7,230 bases of DNA from UBA11222 sp049323435 (GCA_049323435.1 JBMOMX010000041.1:1-7230), one strand, 5' to 3'. Numbered from the stretch's first letter, positions 1-6,700 are shown. Numbers and translations are program-made. The notes: a model not told the origin generated them from the letters alone.

Positions 1-152
1 GTCGACTTGCCTTTGCCGGAGCCGGTGTTGACGATTAATAAGCCTTTCTCGATAGCCTTCGCCGCAACCTCGGCATCCTGAACCATCTTGCGTTTACGCA
101 TCTTTTCGGCGTGACGAAGATTGATTTCATCTTCGCTCAGATCGCGGCTCAT
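1..152 (-). CDS. cobO: CobO, corrinoid adenosyltransferase (N-terminal part, cut by window start)
   Basis: CobO (BtuR/CobA family) transfers the 5'-deoxyadenosyl group of ATP to cob(I)yrinic acid a,c-diamide or other corrinoids in the cytoplasm, forming the Co-C bond of adenosylcobalamin. Only the first 50 codons are present, beginning MSRDLSEDEINLRHAEKM. The segment GLLIVNTGSGKGKS (residues 37-50) is the family's strand plus its unusual P-loop (GxGKGKS), which binds ATP in reversed orientation. The preceding charged N-terminal helix is also typical. The ATG at 150-152 is preceded by GAGG (161-164 on the plus strand) with an 8-nt spacer, which supports this start. It is the last visible gene of the leftward unit, 25 nt after cobU, so it should share the cobalamin riboswitch in front of cbtB. 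The C-terminal three quarters lie outside the window. Confidence 0.93.
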   Translation of the reverse strand, partial: MSRDLSEDEINLRHAEKMRKRKMVQDAEVAAKAIEKGLLIVNTGSGKGKS

Positions 153-177
153 AGTTTATGCCTCACATCACTATCTT

Positions 178-705
178 TCATTTTACGGTCAGCGGCAGAC
201 CGGCCACCATAAAAAGAACCCGATCGGCTCGCACGGCAAGGCGCTGGTGAAGCAGTCCAGCTGTGTCACGGAAGCGTCGCGCCAGCGCGTTATCCGGTAC
301 GATCCCGAGCCCGACTTCGTTGGAAACGAGAAAGACCGGAGCGGGTGAACGTTCAAGTGCTGCTTTGAGCGTCGCCGTTTCCGCATCTATGTCACGATCT
401 GCATGCAAAAGATTGGACAGCCAGAGCGTCAGACAATCAACCATGATAGCATTTCCAGCAGACGACAGGATTGCAGGGGCAAGGTCAAGCGGCGCCTCCA
501 GCGTCTGCCACCCGTCGCCTCGCTGCGCACGATGCTCGGCGATCCGTGTACGCATCTCGTCATCATAAGCCTCACCCGTCGCTATATAAGTCCAGGGCGC
601 TGCAAATTGCGTAGCCAGTTCCTCTGCGTAACGGCTTTTGCCCGAGCGAGCACCACCCATCACCAAAGTAAAAGGCGAGCGAGTTGTTTTACGGAGGATG
701 GGCAT
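178..705 (-). CDS. cobU: CobU/CobP, adenosylcobinamide kinase / adenosylcobinamide-phosphate guanylyltransferase
   Basis: This bifunctional cytoplasmic enzyme (called CobP in the aerobic pathway, CobU in enterics) phosphorylates adenosylcobinamide and then adds GMP to give AdoCbi-GDP, ready for the lower ligand. The 175-residue length is normal for the family. Visible motifs are the P-loop GGARSGKS (17-24), the RIAEHRAQRGDGW segment (54-66) whose H58 matches the guanylylated histidine of the family, VDCLTLWLSN (89-98), and SNEVGLGIVP (128-137), with the usual GLPLTVK-like end. The ATG at 703-705 leaves a 16-residue lead-in before the P-loop, as expected. However, no good Shine-Dalgarno sequence precedes it, so translation may be weak or coupled to upstream reading. 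It lies 80 nt after cbtA and 25 nt before cobO, both on the same strand. Function is assigned from motifs; confidence is high. Confidence 0.95.
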   Translation of the reverse strand: MPILRKTTRSPFTLVMGGARSGKSRYAEELATQFAAPWTYIATGEAYDDEMRTRIAEHRAQRGDGWQTLEAPLDLAPAILSSAGNAIMVDCLTLWLSNLLHADRDIDAETATLKAALERSPAPVFLVSNEVGLGIVPDNALARRFRDTAGLLHQRLAVRADRVLFMVAGLPLTVK

Positions 706-785
706 GTCAGGCCAAACACGTCGTAGGTATAAGCGGCTTTGATATTCCCATCACATCAGTCATGCTTATGCTGCCCGCTTCCCCA

Positions 786-1490
786 TCATAGTGCGGCAGG
801 CCTGCCAAGATGGGCATAGAGTGTACCTGCCACCCAGCCAATCATACTCCAGAAAATGGCGGCAACGCCGAGCGCGCGCGCCGCGAACTCTGCGGCAAGT
901 TCAGGCGGTGCAAGACCGGTGCTCTCGCCCACCGGCTGTGGCGCGCCGATAATATGCGGTGCAGCAAGCAACAACAGTCCGGCGGGAATAAGCCAGCTGC
1001 GATTTCCTAACACGAGCGCGGCAAGCCCCGCAGCCGTGCTAAGCACACAACCCACCCACCAAATCTGCCGCGCGAAAACATCCGCAGCGACCGCACCAGG
1101 TACCTCTGGCGCAAGCCCCATGGACGGCGCAAGGGCGAACACGGCAAAGCCCGAAAGGCCCCACAGGACGCCTTCGCGGCCTGAGAGAGTGCGCCCGCTG
1201 ATGGCAAAGGCACCCGTCAGCAACAAGGCATATCCAATCGCATAGCCGATCGTCAGAATAATAGTGGCTTCTGCGCTTGGCGCCTCTGCACCCTCTTCAT
1301 GTTCATTATGTTCATTGGCCCCTTCAGGGGCGAGCACATTGGCCACAGCCTGTTCTGCAGTGGGCGGTGTGTGTTCATACACCTCCGCATGCCGGATCAG
1401 TGGCACAAGGGTGAATTGTTGCAGAAGACTTAAGAAAATACCTGCGATTAGGCCCGCGCCAAGCGCGGTCGTGGCGACCCGTTTCAACAT
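786..1490 (-). CDS. cbtA: CbtA, predicted cobalt transporter membrane subunit
   Basis: CbtA is an inner-membrane protein predicted, from its link to cobalamin riboswitches, to take up cobalt together with CbtB. The 234-residue product has about six hydrophobic segments, near residues 9-32, 76-98, 107-127, 142-162, 166-183 and 206-226. The family is usually described as having five, so segment 3 or 5 may not cross fully. Between the first two lies a hydrophilic loop with an acidic, His-bearing stretch (NEHNEHEEGAE, 59-69), which could bind divalent metal. LAPSMGLAPEVPG (120-132) and APHIIGAPQP (177-186) resemble conserved CbtA loops. The ATG is preceded by AAGGGG with a 7-nt spacer and follows the cbtB stop by 11 nt. 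Cobalt specificity comes from family context, not from a residue I can point to. Confidence 0.92.
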   Translation of the reverse strand: MLKRVATTALGAGLIAGIFLSLLQQFTLVPLIRHAEVYEHTPPTAEQAVANVLAPEGANEHNEHEEGAEAPSAEATIILTIGYAIGYALLLTGAFAISGRTLSGREGVLWGLSGFAVFALAPSMGLAPEVPGAVAADVFARQIWWVGCVLSTAAGLAALVLGNRSWLIPAGLLLLAAPHIIGAPQPVGESTGLAPPELAAEFAARALGVAAIFWSMIGWVAGTLYAHLGRPAAL

Positions 1491-1501
1491 GGCTTAGCCC
1501 C

Positions 1502-1681
1502 TTAATGACAGGGGGCGATATTAGCGTGCCGGACGTCATGCGCGGCATCGTGGATTGCTTGCGGAGAAGCAAAACCAACAATCCCGATAACAATGGCGCC
1601 AAGCACCATGGCAAAAATACCGGCCTGCAGCGCTTCTGTTCTTTCCGTTACAACGGATTGATCTTGGGTAAGCGTAGTCAT
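1502..1681 (-). CDS. cbtB: CbtB, small cobalt transporter subunit
   Basis: CbtB is a one-helix membrane protein that accompanies CbtA in predicted cobalt import. The 59-residue product has a polar N-terminus, one hydrophobic helix (about 18-38), and the family's His-rich C-terminal signature HDAAHDVRHANIAPCH (44-59). H44, H48, H52, H59 and C58 are all candidate metal ligands. The start chosen is the ATG at 1679-1681, because GGAGG (1690-1694) sits 8 nt upstream of it. An upstream in-frame TTG at 1694-1696 overlaps that GGAGG and is therefore unlikely. It is the first gene after the leftward cobalamin riboswitch, 11 nt before cbtA. The very small size matches the family, so it is not a fragment. 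Confidence 0.95.
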   Translation of the reverse strand: MTTLTQDQSVVTERTEALQAGIFAMVLGAIVIGIVGFASPQAIHDAAHDVRHANIAPCH

Positions 1682-1689
1682 CAACACAT

Positions 1690-1694
1690 CCTCC
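1690..1694 (-). promoter_or_regulatory. Ribosome binding site of cbtB
   Basis: GGAGG on the minus strand, 8 nt before the ATG at 1679-1681. It decides the cbtB start in favour of the 59-residue form. A small possible hairpin (CGTC/GACG, 1698-1710) lies immediately upstream, in the leader between riboswitch and gene. Confidence 0.85.
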
Positions 1695-1723
1695 AATCGT
1701 CACCCCGACGTGGGCAGTTTCTC

Positions 1724-1935
1724 GATGGGCGGCAGGTCTCCTGGCTTACGGATCATCGTGTCCTGTTTGCCTTCCCAGAATTTCCCGAACGCCCATGCCA
1801 GGCGTGCCGTCATTCCAGTGGCGTGAGCAACAGGACGCTCACCGTTTACAGTTGCGGGGGCAGCCACGGAGTTGCATCTTTTTCAAGATACGCACCGCGT
1901 TCCCTATTCATCTCTCAATGAGAGAACCGGCCATC
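1724..1935 (-). promoter_or_regulatory. Cobalamin riboswitch upstream of cbtB-cbtA-cobU-cobO
   Basis: This RNA element binds a cobalamin and normally lowers expression of the genes behind it. On the minus strand I can read the diagnostic pieces in order: a closing P1 stem (GATGGCCGG at 1935-1927 with CCGCCCATC at 1732-1724, one mismatch); a P2 hairpin (TCTCTC/GAGAGA, 1925-1911); GGGAA followed by GGTG; the core GCTGCCCCCGCAACTGT (1864-1848); a perfect 6-bp hairpin with an 8-nt loop (1842-1823); CCACTGG; GGGAAGGC; and the B12 box GCCAGGAGACCTGCC (1745-1731). It ends about 40 nt before the cbtB start. No run of U follows a strong hairpin, so control is more likely at translation than by intrinsic termination. 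The loop of the 1842-1823 hairpin is fully complementary to a linker at 1767-1760 (see findings). Confidence 0.96.
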
Positions 1936-1951
1936 AAATCTAAACATCAAA

Positions 1952-1980
1952 TGGATAGACTGCGGCCGGATGCTACGCAA
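1952..1980 (-). promoter_or_regulatory. Candidate sigma70-type promoter for the leftward riboswitch transcript
   Basis: On the minus strand TTGCGT (1980-1975) and TATCCA (1957-1952) are separated by 17 nt, with the riboswitch P1 stem starting about 16 nt downstream. The hexamers are only partial matches, so this is a position-supported guess. Confidence 0.35.
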
Positions 1981-1993
1981 GCACTTAATACGA

Positions 1994-2022
1994 TTGACAA
2001 TGCAATCTGCATGGCTTTAGCT
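1994..2022 (+). promoter_or_regulatory. Candidate sigma70-type promoter for the rightward riboswitch transcript
   Basis: A perfect -35 hexamer TTGACA (1994-1999) is followed after 17 nt by TTAGCT (2017-2022), a weak -10. Transcription would begin near 2029, right at the base of the P1 stem of the rightward riboswitch, which is a good positional fit. A short dyad ATGCA-N3-TGCAT (2000-2012) lies in the spacer. Confidence 0.5.
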
Positions 2023-2029
2023 CGCGCAT

Positions 2030-2199
2030 GACGGTGCTTCCCCTGTGGAAGCTGAAAGAGGGAATACGGTAGGGCTTAGCGCCTGAAGCCGTAGCTGCCC
2101 CCGCAACTGTAAGAGGCAAGGTTTTGCCAAAGGCCACTGGGCGCGGTGCCCGGGAAGGCGGCAAAACCAATTGAGCCTCAAGCCAGGAGACCTGCCGTC
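2030..2199 (+). promoter_or_regulatory. Cobalamin riboswitch upstream of DUF1636-cobW-cobN-cobG
   Basis: This is a second, independent cobalamin-sensing element on the opposite strand. Pieces in order are: P1 (GACGG 2030-2034 with CCGTC 2195-2199); a P2 hairpin (GCTTCC 2036-2041 / GGAAGC 2047-2052); GGGAA then ACGGT; the core GCTGCCCCCGCAACTGT (2094-2110); a hairpin with stem GGCAA/TTGCC (2115-2128); CCACTGG; GGGAAGGC; and the B12 box GCCAGGAGACCTGCC (2182-2196). The variable parts (P1, P2, loops) differ entirely from the leftward copy while the core is the same, so this is not a recent duplication. It should repress the cobalt-insertion genes when cobalamin is plentiful. The downstream leader (2200-2348) probably holds its expression platform. 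Confidence 0.97.
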
Positions 2200-2348
2200 T
2201 GACGTTTTATTGGGGCGGGGCGCCCTGGGTTTGAGCGTGGCCTTAATTTATGGCCGCTACTGCACCGGGTTGACTCTTGCAATTCGGCGCGGCGAGTCTG
2301 CGCCCCCTCGTGAATGATGACCGAAGCGCATTAAAATATGAGGGTTAA
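2200..2348 (+). promoter_or_regulatory. Structured leader / probable expression platform of the rightward riboswitch
   Basis: This 149-nt stretch lies between the riboswitch and the DUF1636 start, and I find no credible gene in it. It can form nested helices: GGGGCG (2212-2217; a second copy at 2217-2222) with CGCCCC (2301-2306), enclosing a hairpin at 2237-2257 (loop TTAATTTAT) and another at 2272-2298 (GACTC/GAGTC). Alternatively CCCTC (2305-2309) pairs perfectly with the ribosome binding site GAGGG (2340-2344). The two arrangements share bases 2305-2306 and so exclude each other. No U-tract terminator is visible, which points to control of translation initiation. The pairings are read directly; their role is inferred. 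Confidence 0.5.
2340..2344 (+). promoter_or_regulatory. Ribosome binding site of the DUF1636 gene
   Basis: GAGGG ends 4 nt before the GTG at 2349-2351 and selects that GTG as the start. The ATG at 2338, which overlaps this site, is in another frame. The site is the partner of the proposed sequestering helix with 2305-2312. Confidence 0.7.
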
Positions 2349-2747
2349 GTGCACAGTACGGCTTTGCAGACTATCCATATCTGCGTCACCTGCCAGCGTC
2401 CGGGTGAAGACCAGCCCCCCGGCGCGCGCGCGGGACAGCAGTTTTATCAGGCTGTCGCTGAGCGCGCCGCGCAGACCGGGGCGGCGCTTCATGTCGCGCC
2501 GGTGGAATGCATGGCGAACTGCAAGCGCGGCTGTACGGTTGCCTTCGCAGCATTCGGGAAGTGGACCTATATTCTGGGCGAGATCGATCCCGGCATACCC
2601 GGTATGACGGATGCCGTGCTGGCTTGCGCCGCACTTCAGGCGGAAAGTCCGGATGGTACAATTTCCTATTTCAAGCGCCCGGAAATATTACGCAAGGGCA
2701 CCATTGCGCGCGTCCCGCCATTGTCATCAGGAGCAGAACCATTATGA
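2349..2747 (+). CDS. DUF1636 Cys-rich predicted metal-binding protein
   Basis: This 132-residue protein belongs, by its motifs, to the DUF1636 family (annotated as predicted metal-binding), often found beside cobW and cobN; its biochemical role is not established. Five cysteines sit in a pattern like thioredoxin-fold [2Fe-2S] proteins: C12-x2-C15 after a short first strand (TIHICVTC), and C54-x3-C58-x3-C62 (ECMANCKRGC). A sixth, C93, is in a helix. The C-terminal FKRPEILRKGTIARVPP (108-124) is characteristic of the family. There is no signal peptide or membrane segment, so it is probably cytoplasmic. Translation starts at GTG 2349 with GAGGG just upstream. Its stop overlaps the cobW start as ATGA (2744-2747), implying translational coupling. 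I infer a role in cobalt or Fe-S handling for cobaltochelatase or CobG; this is not shown by sequence. Confidence 0.88.
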   Translation: MHSTALQTIHICVTCQRPGEDQPPGARAGQQFYQAVAERAAQTGAALHVAPVECMANCKRGCTVAFAAFGKWTYILGEIDPGIPGMTDAVLACAALQAESPDGTISYFKRPEILRKGTIARVPPLSSGAEPL

Positions 2748-3784
2748 ATTCCATTGTGCAGGGCAAAATTCCGGCAACCATCATTACCGGCTTTCTGGGT
2801 GCCGGGAAGACAACGCTGATCCGGCATATTTTGCAGAATGCCGGAAACCGGCGTCTCGCGCTGATCATCAACGAATTCGGCGATGTGGGGGTCGATGGCG
2901 AGATATTGAAAGCTTGTGGTGTCGAGAATTGCCCGGAGGAGAATATCATCGAGCTTGCCAATGGTTGCATCTGCTGCACCGTTTCGGATGATTTTATCCC
3001 GGCCATCGAAGCATTGCTCGCCCATGATCTGAAGCCCGAGCATATTATCATTGAAACCTCTGGCCTTGCTTTGCCAAAGCCGCTGTTGCAGGCGTTTCAA
3101 TGGCCAGCGATCCGCTCGCGGCTGACTGTGGACGGGGTTATCGCCGTTGTTGATGGGCCAGCGGTCGCGGCGGGCCAATTCGTCGACAGCCCAGAAAGCC
3201 TTGCCCGCCAACGCGCCCTGGACCCATCACTCGATCACGATAATCCGCTGGAGGAAGTCTACGAAGATCAGCTCCTGTGCGCGGATCTCATCGTCCTGAA
3301 CAAGACCGATCTGCTGAGCGAGGAACAGTCGCGCGCCGTCGCAAATGAGATAAATGCGCTGATACCGCGGGCCGTGAAGACAATCCTCACGCGCCAGGGG
3401 CGTATCGATCCGGACATCCTGCTGGGTCTGGGCGCGGCGGCGGAAGATGATCTTGCGGCGCGTCCCTCGCATATTGACGCGGAGGGTGAGCATGACCATG
3501 AGGATTTCCAGAGTTTTGTGGTGCAGATTGCGGAAATCACAAATCCCGATGCATTTGTGGAACGCCTACAGCGCGTCGTGCAGGCCCATGATGTGCTGCG
3601 GATAAAAGGTTTTGCGGTAGTGCGCGCCAAGCCGATGCGGCTGATTGTGCAGGGTGTCGGCAACCGCTTTCAGCATCATTATGATCGCGTTTGGGGCGCC
3701 GGTGAGGCGCGCCAGGGGCAGCTTGTCGTCATCGGCCGCACCGGCCTCGATCGCGGCGCGATCACCGCCGCCATTCTGGGCTGA
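2744..3784 (+). CDS. cobW: CobW, G3E-family P-loop GTPase (cobalt chaperone candidate)
   Basis: CobW belongs to the G3E GTPases that deliver metals; it is linked to cobalt supply for cobalamin synthesis. The 346-residue product has the full set of motifs: Walker A GFLGAGKTT (16-24), NEFGDVGVDG (43-52), the metal-site signature ELANGCICCTV (70-80, with C75, C77 and C78), ETSGLA (105-110), and the guanine-specificity motif NKTD (187-190). A short His/acidic loop EGEHDHED (249-256) precedes the C-terminal CobW_C domain (about 258-346). I chose the ATG at 2744: AGGAG is 10 nt upstream, the protein then begins normally, and the start overlaps the DUF1636 stop. An open frame continues upstream to 2507, but that extension lies within DUF1636 and would add residues unlike the family. 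cobN follows 11 nt later. Confidence 0.96.
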   Translation: MNSIVQGKIPATIITGFLGAGKTTLIRHILQNAGNRRLALIINEFGDVGVDGEILKACGVENCPEENIIELANGCICCTVSDDFIPAIEALLAHDLKPEHIIIETSGLALPKPLLQAFQWPAIRSRLTVDGVIAVVDGPAVAAGQFVDSPESLARQRALDPSLDHDNPLEEVYEDQLLCADLIVLNKTDLLSEEQSRAVANEINALIPRAVKTILTRQGRIDPDILLGLGAAAEDDLAARPSHIDAEGEHDHEDFQSFVVQIAEITNPDAFVERLQRVVQAHDVLRIKGFAVVRAKPMRLIVQGVGNRFQHHYDRVWGAGEARQGQLVVIGRTGLDRGAITAAILG

Positions 3785-3795
3785 GCGCGACGTTC

Positions 3796-6700
3796 ATGCA
3801 CATTCTTGTCACTCAGGGGCAAAGCCTTGACGCCATCGGCCAGCCGGTCGATCTGGATCAGTCGCCGGGTGATCTTATTGTGCTGTCGTTCACCGACAGT
3901 GATCTGTCCGCTTTTGCGGCGGCGGCGGACCATGCCTTTGCCGGGTTGACAGATACTGTCCCGTCGGTGCGTCTTGCAAGCCTGGCGCAATTACGTCACC
4001 CGATGTCGATCGACCTCTATATCGAAAAGGTCATCGCCCATGCGCGTTTCGTGCTGATCCGGTTGCTTGGCGGGCTGGATTATTGGCGCTATGGCGCGGA
4101 GCAGATTTTCGCCGTGGCAAAGCGGCGGGGCATCCCGCTGGCCATTGTGCCCGGCGACGCGACGCCCGATGCACGGCTTTCGTCCGTGTCCACCCTGCCG
4201 CCGGAGACGCTTGAGCTTTTCGCGCGCTATTGCAGCGAGGGCGGCATTGCCAACCTTTCCAATGCGCTGCGGCTGGCGGCGACACTGGCAGGAATGGCGG
4301 CCGAGGTGGGGCCGCCCTGCGCGTTGCCGCGCTATGGCGTCTATCATCCCGGCAAGGGCGCCGTCGATACGATGCCAGTCACCGGCGCAGACAAACCAGT
4401 GGTGGCGATTATATTCTACCGCGCGCTGCTGCTGGCGGGCGATCTTGCCCCTATCGACGCGCTTGATGCCGCTCTTGCCGCGCGCGGCATGCAACCGGTC
4501 GCATTGTTTGCCGCAAGCCTAAAGGAACCTGAAGCCACCAGTTTCATTCAGCAAAGCCTGGCAACCGTCCAGCCCGCGGTGATCGTCAACACCACGGCAT
4601 TTTCGGCAAAAGCTGCGCCGCAAGAACCTGGCCCGCTGGATGCGCCCGGTGTTCCCGTCCTCCAGGCGGTGCTGGCCGGGTCTGGCCGGGAAGCCTGGGA
4701 TGCGGCGCATCGGGGCTTAAGCGCGGCTGATCTGGCGATGAATGTGGTGCTGCCAGAGTTGGATGGCCGCTTGTTGACGGGCAGCATCTCGTTCAAGCGC
4801 GCAGCCGGACACCGGAGCGATTTGCAGTTTACCCGCCAGGTGCATGAACCGCACGAAGCGGGGCTTGCGCATACCGCAGATGTGGCCGCCGCCTGGGCGC
4901 GGCTTGCGGCCTGCCCGCGCGCGGACAAGCGCCTTGCCATTCTGCTGCCAGATTATCCGGGAAAATCCGGCCGCGCGGGATCGGGCGTCGGCCTTGACGG
5001 CCCCGCGAGCGCCGCGCGTATTCTCAATCTGTTGCGCATGCAGGGATATGCAATTACCGGAACCCCCAGTGGCGATGAAATATTCCGTCATCTGACGAAC
5101 GGGCAATCAACGCCATATATGGATGCAGTGACCTACCAGCGACTCCTGGAACGGCTTCCGCACAGTATGATCGCGCGCGTAACGGCGGCCTGGGGCCTGC
5201 CCAGCGAAGACGCCAACTGTATCGATGGGCTGTTCCACCATCGCATTTTGGAGCTTGGTTCTGCCGTGCTGTCCATTCAGCCCGACCGCGCCGCGCGGAC
5301 GGGCCGCAAGGACAGCTATCATGACCCCGCACTGCCGCCGCGCCATGCCTATCTCGCATTTCACCTTTGGCTCCGGCATATCCGCGAGGTGCACGCCATC
5401 GTCATGCTCGGCGCGCATGGCACGCTGGAATGGCTGCCCGGCAAGGCGGTGGCGCTGTCGCAAAACTGTTTTCCGCGCGCCATCATAGGATCAGTACCGG
5501 TTATTTATCCCTTCATCGTCAGCAATCCCGGCGAGGCTGCGCAGGCCAAACGGCGTCTTGGCGCCGTCACCATCGGCCATATGACGCCGCCATTGGTGAC
5601 GGCGGGCCTGTATGGCGCTGCCGCCGGGATCGAACCGCTGATTGATGAATTCGCCGAGGCGCAGGGCCTTGATCCGCGCAGAGCCACAGGTCTGGCGGAC
5701 GAAATTTTATCGCGGGCGTCCGTGAGCGGCCTTGCCGCCGAATGCGGTATTGCAGCAGACATGGACCGCATCGCCGCCGTTGCAAAGCTTGACGCCTGGC
5801 TGTGTGAAATAAAGGAAATGCGCATTCGCGATGGGCAGCATATTTTTGGCGTTACGACGCAGGCGCAAGCAGATGATGGAACCTCACCCGCTATGCGCGA
5901 GACTTGCGCGAAAGCCGAACAGGATGCGCTGGTTTCCGCCCTTGACGGGCGTTTTGTTGCGGCTGGTCCAGGCGGCGCGCCATCGCGGGGGCGACGTGAT
6001 GTGCTGCCGACGGGGCGCAATCTTTATGCCGTTGATCCGCGCGCGGTGCCCACACGCACTGCAATGGCGCTCGGCAGCCGGGCCGCTGCCGAATTCATCC
6101 GTGTGCATATGCAACAGCATGGCGACTGGCCGCGCCATGTGGTGATGGATTTATGGGCGAGCACGAGCATGCGCACCGGCGGTGAAGATCTGGCGCAAGC
6201 CTTGGCGCTGCTTGGGGTTCGGCCGACATGGGACCATGCCTCGACGCGGGTGACGGGCTATGAAATTCTGCCGCTTGCAAAAATGGAATGGCCGCGAATT
6301 GATGTCACATTACGCATTTCAGGTCTGTTCCGTGACGTGTTCCCGGCACAGATAGATTTTTTTGACGCCGCCGTATCGGCAGTCGCAAAGCTTAACGAAC
6401 CAGATGAATCAAATTATCCCGCAATGGCGTCGCGGCGGCAGGGCCAGGACGGCCCCCGAATTTTCGGTCCCGCTCCCGGCGCCTATGGCAGCGGCATTGA
6501 GCGAATGCTGGCCGAGGGAACATGGCAGAAGCGTGAGGAACTGGCGAACACCTATCTCGCCGCTTCGTCGCACGCATATGGACGTAATTACAATGGCCAG
6601 GGCAGTCAGGCGATTTTGCATAACCGGTTTGCTTCGGTTGACGCAATCATTCATGTGGCCGACATGGCCGAGACCGACATGCTTGATACCGGCACGGCGC

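Noticed and set aside
856..1245. Open frames opposite cbtA and cobU on the plus strand.
   Set aside because: They lie antisense to confidently recognised genes and show no recognisable domains or ribosome sites.
1682..1696. Longer CbtB starting at TTG 1694-1696.
   Set aside because: That codon overlaps the GGAGG site that serves the ATG at 1679-1681, and the extra five residues are not needed for the family.
1685..1836. Direct pairing of the leftward riboswitch loop (GTCCT) with AGGAT in the cbtB ribosome site.
   Set aside because: Only about five pairs including G-U, and the rightward riboswitch shows no equivalent match to its own ribosome site. It remains possible but unsupported.
1987..1994. 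TAATACGA resembling the start of the T7 phage promoter.
   Set aside because: Only the first eight bases match; the rest of the promoter is absent, so it is chance.
2507..2743. Upstream extension of the cobW reading frame to an ATG at 2507.
   Set aside because: It runs inside the DUF1636 gene, has no ribosome site, and adds residues unlike CobW. The ATG at 2744 gives a normal N-terminus with AGGAG upstream and the ATGA overlap.
4067..4522. Long open frames inside cobN on both strands (for example 4067-4522 plus, 5505-6020 minus).
   Set aside because: They are Arg-, Pro- and Ala-rich products expected from GC-rich out-of-frame reading of a real gene, with no family motifs.
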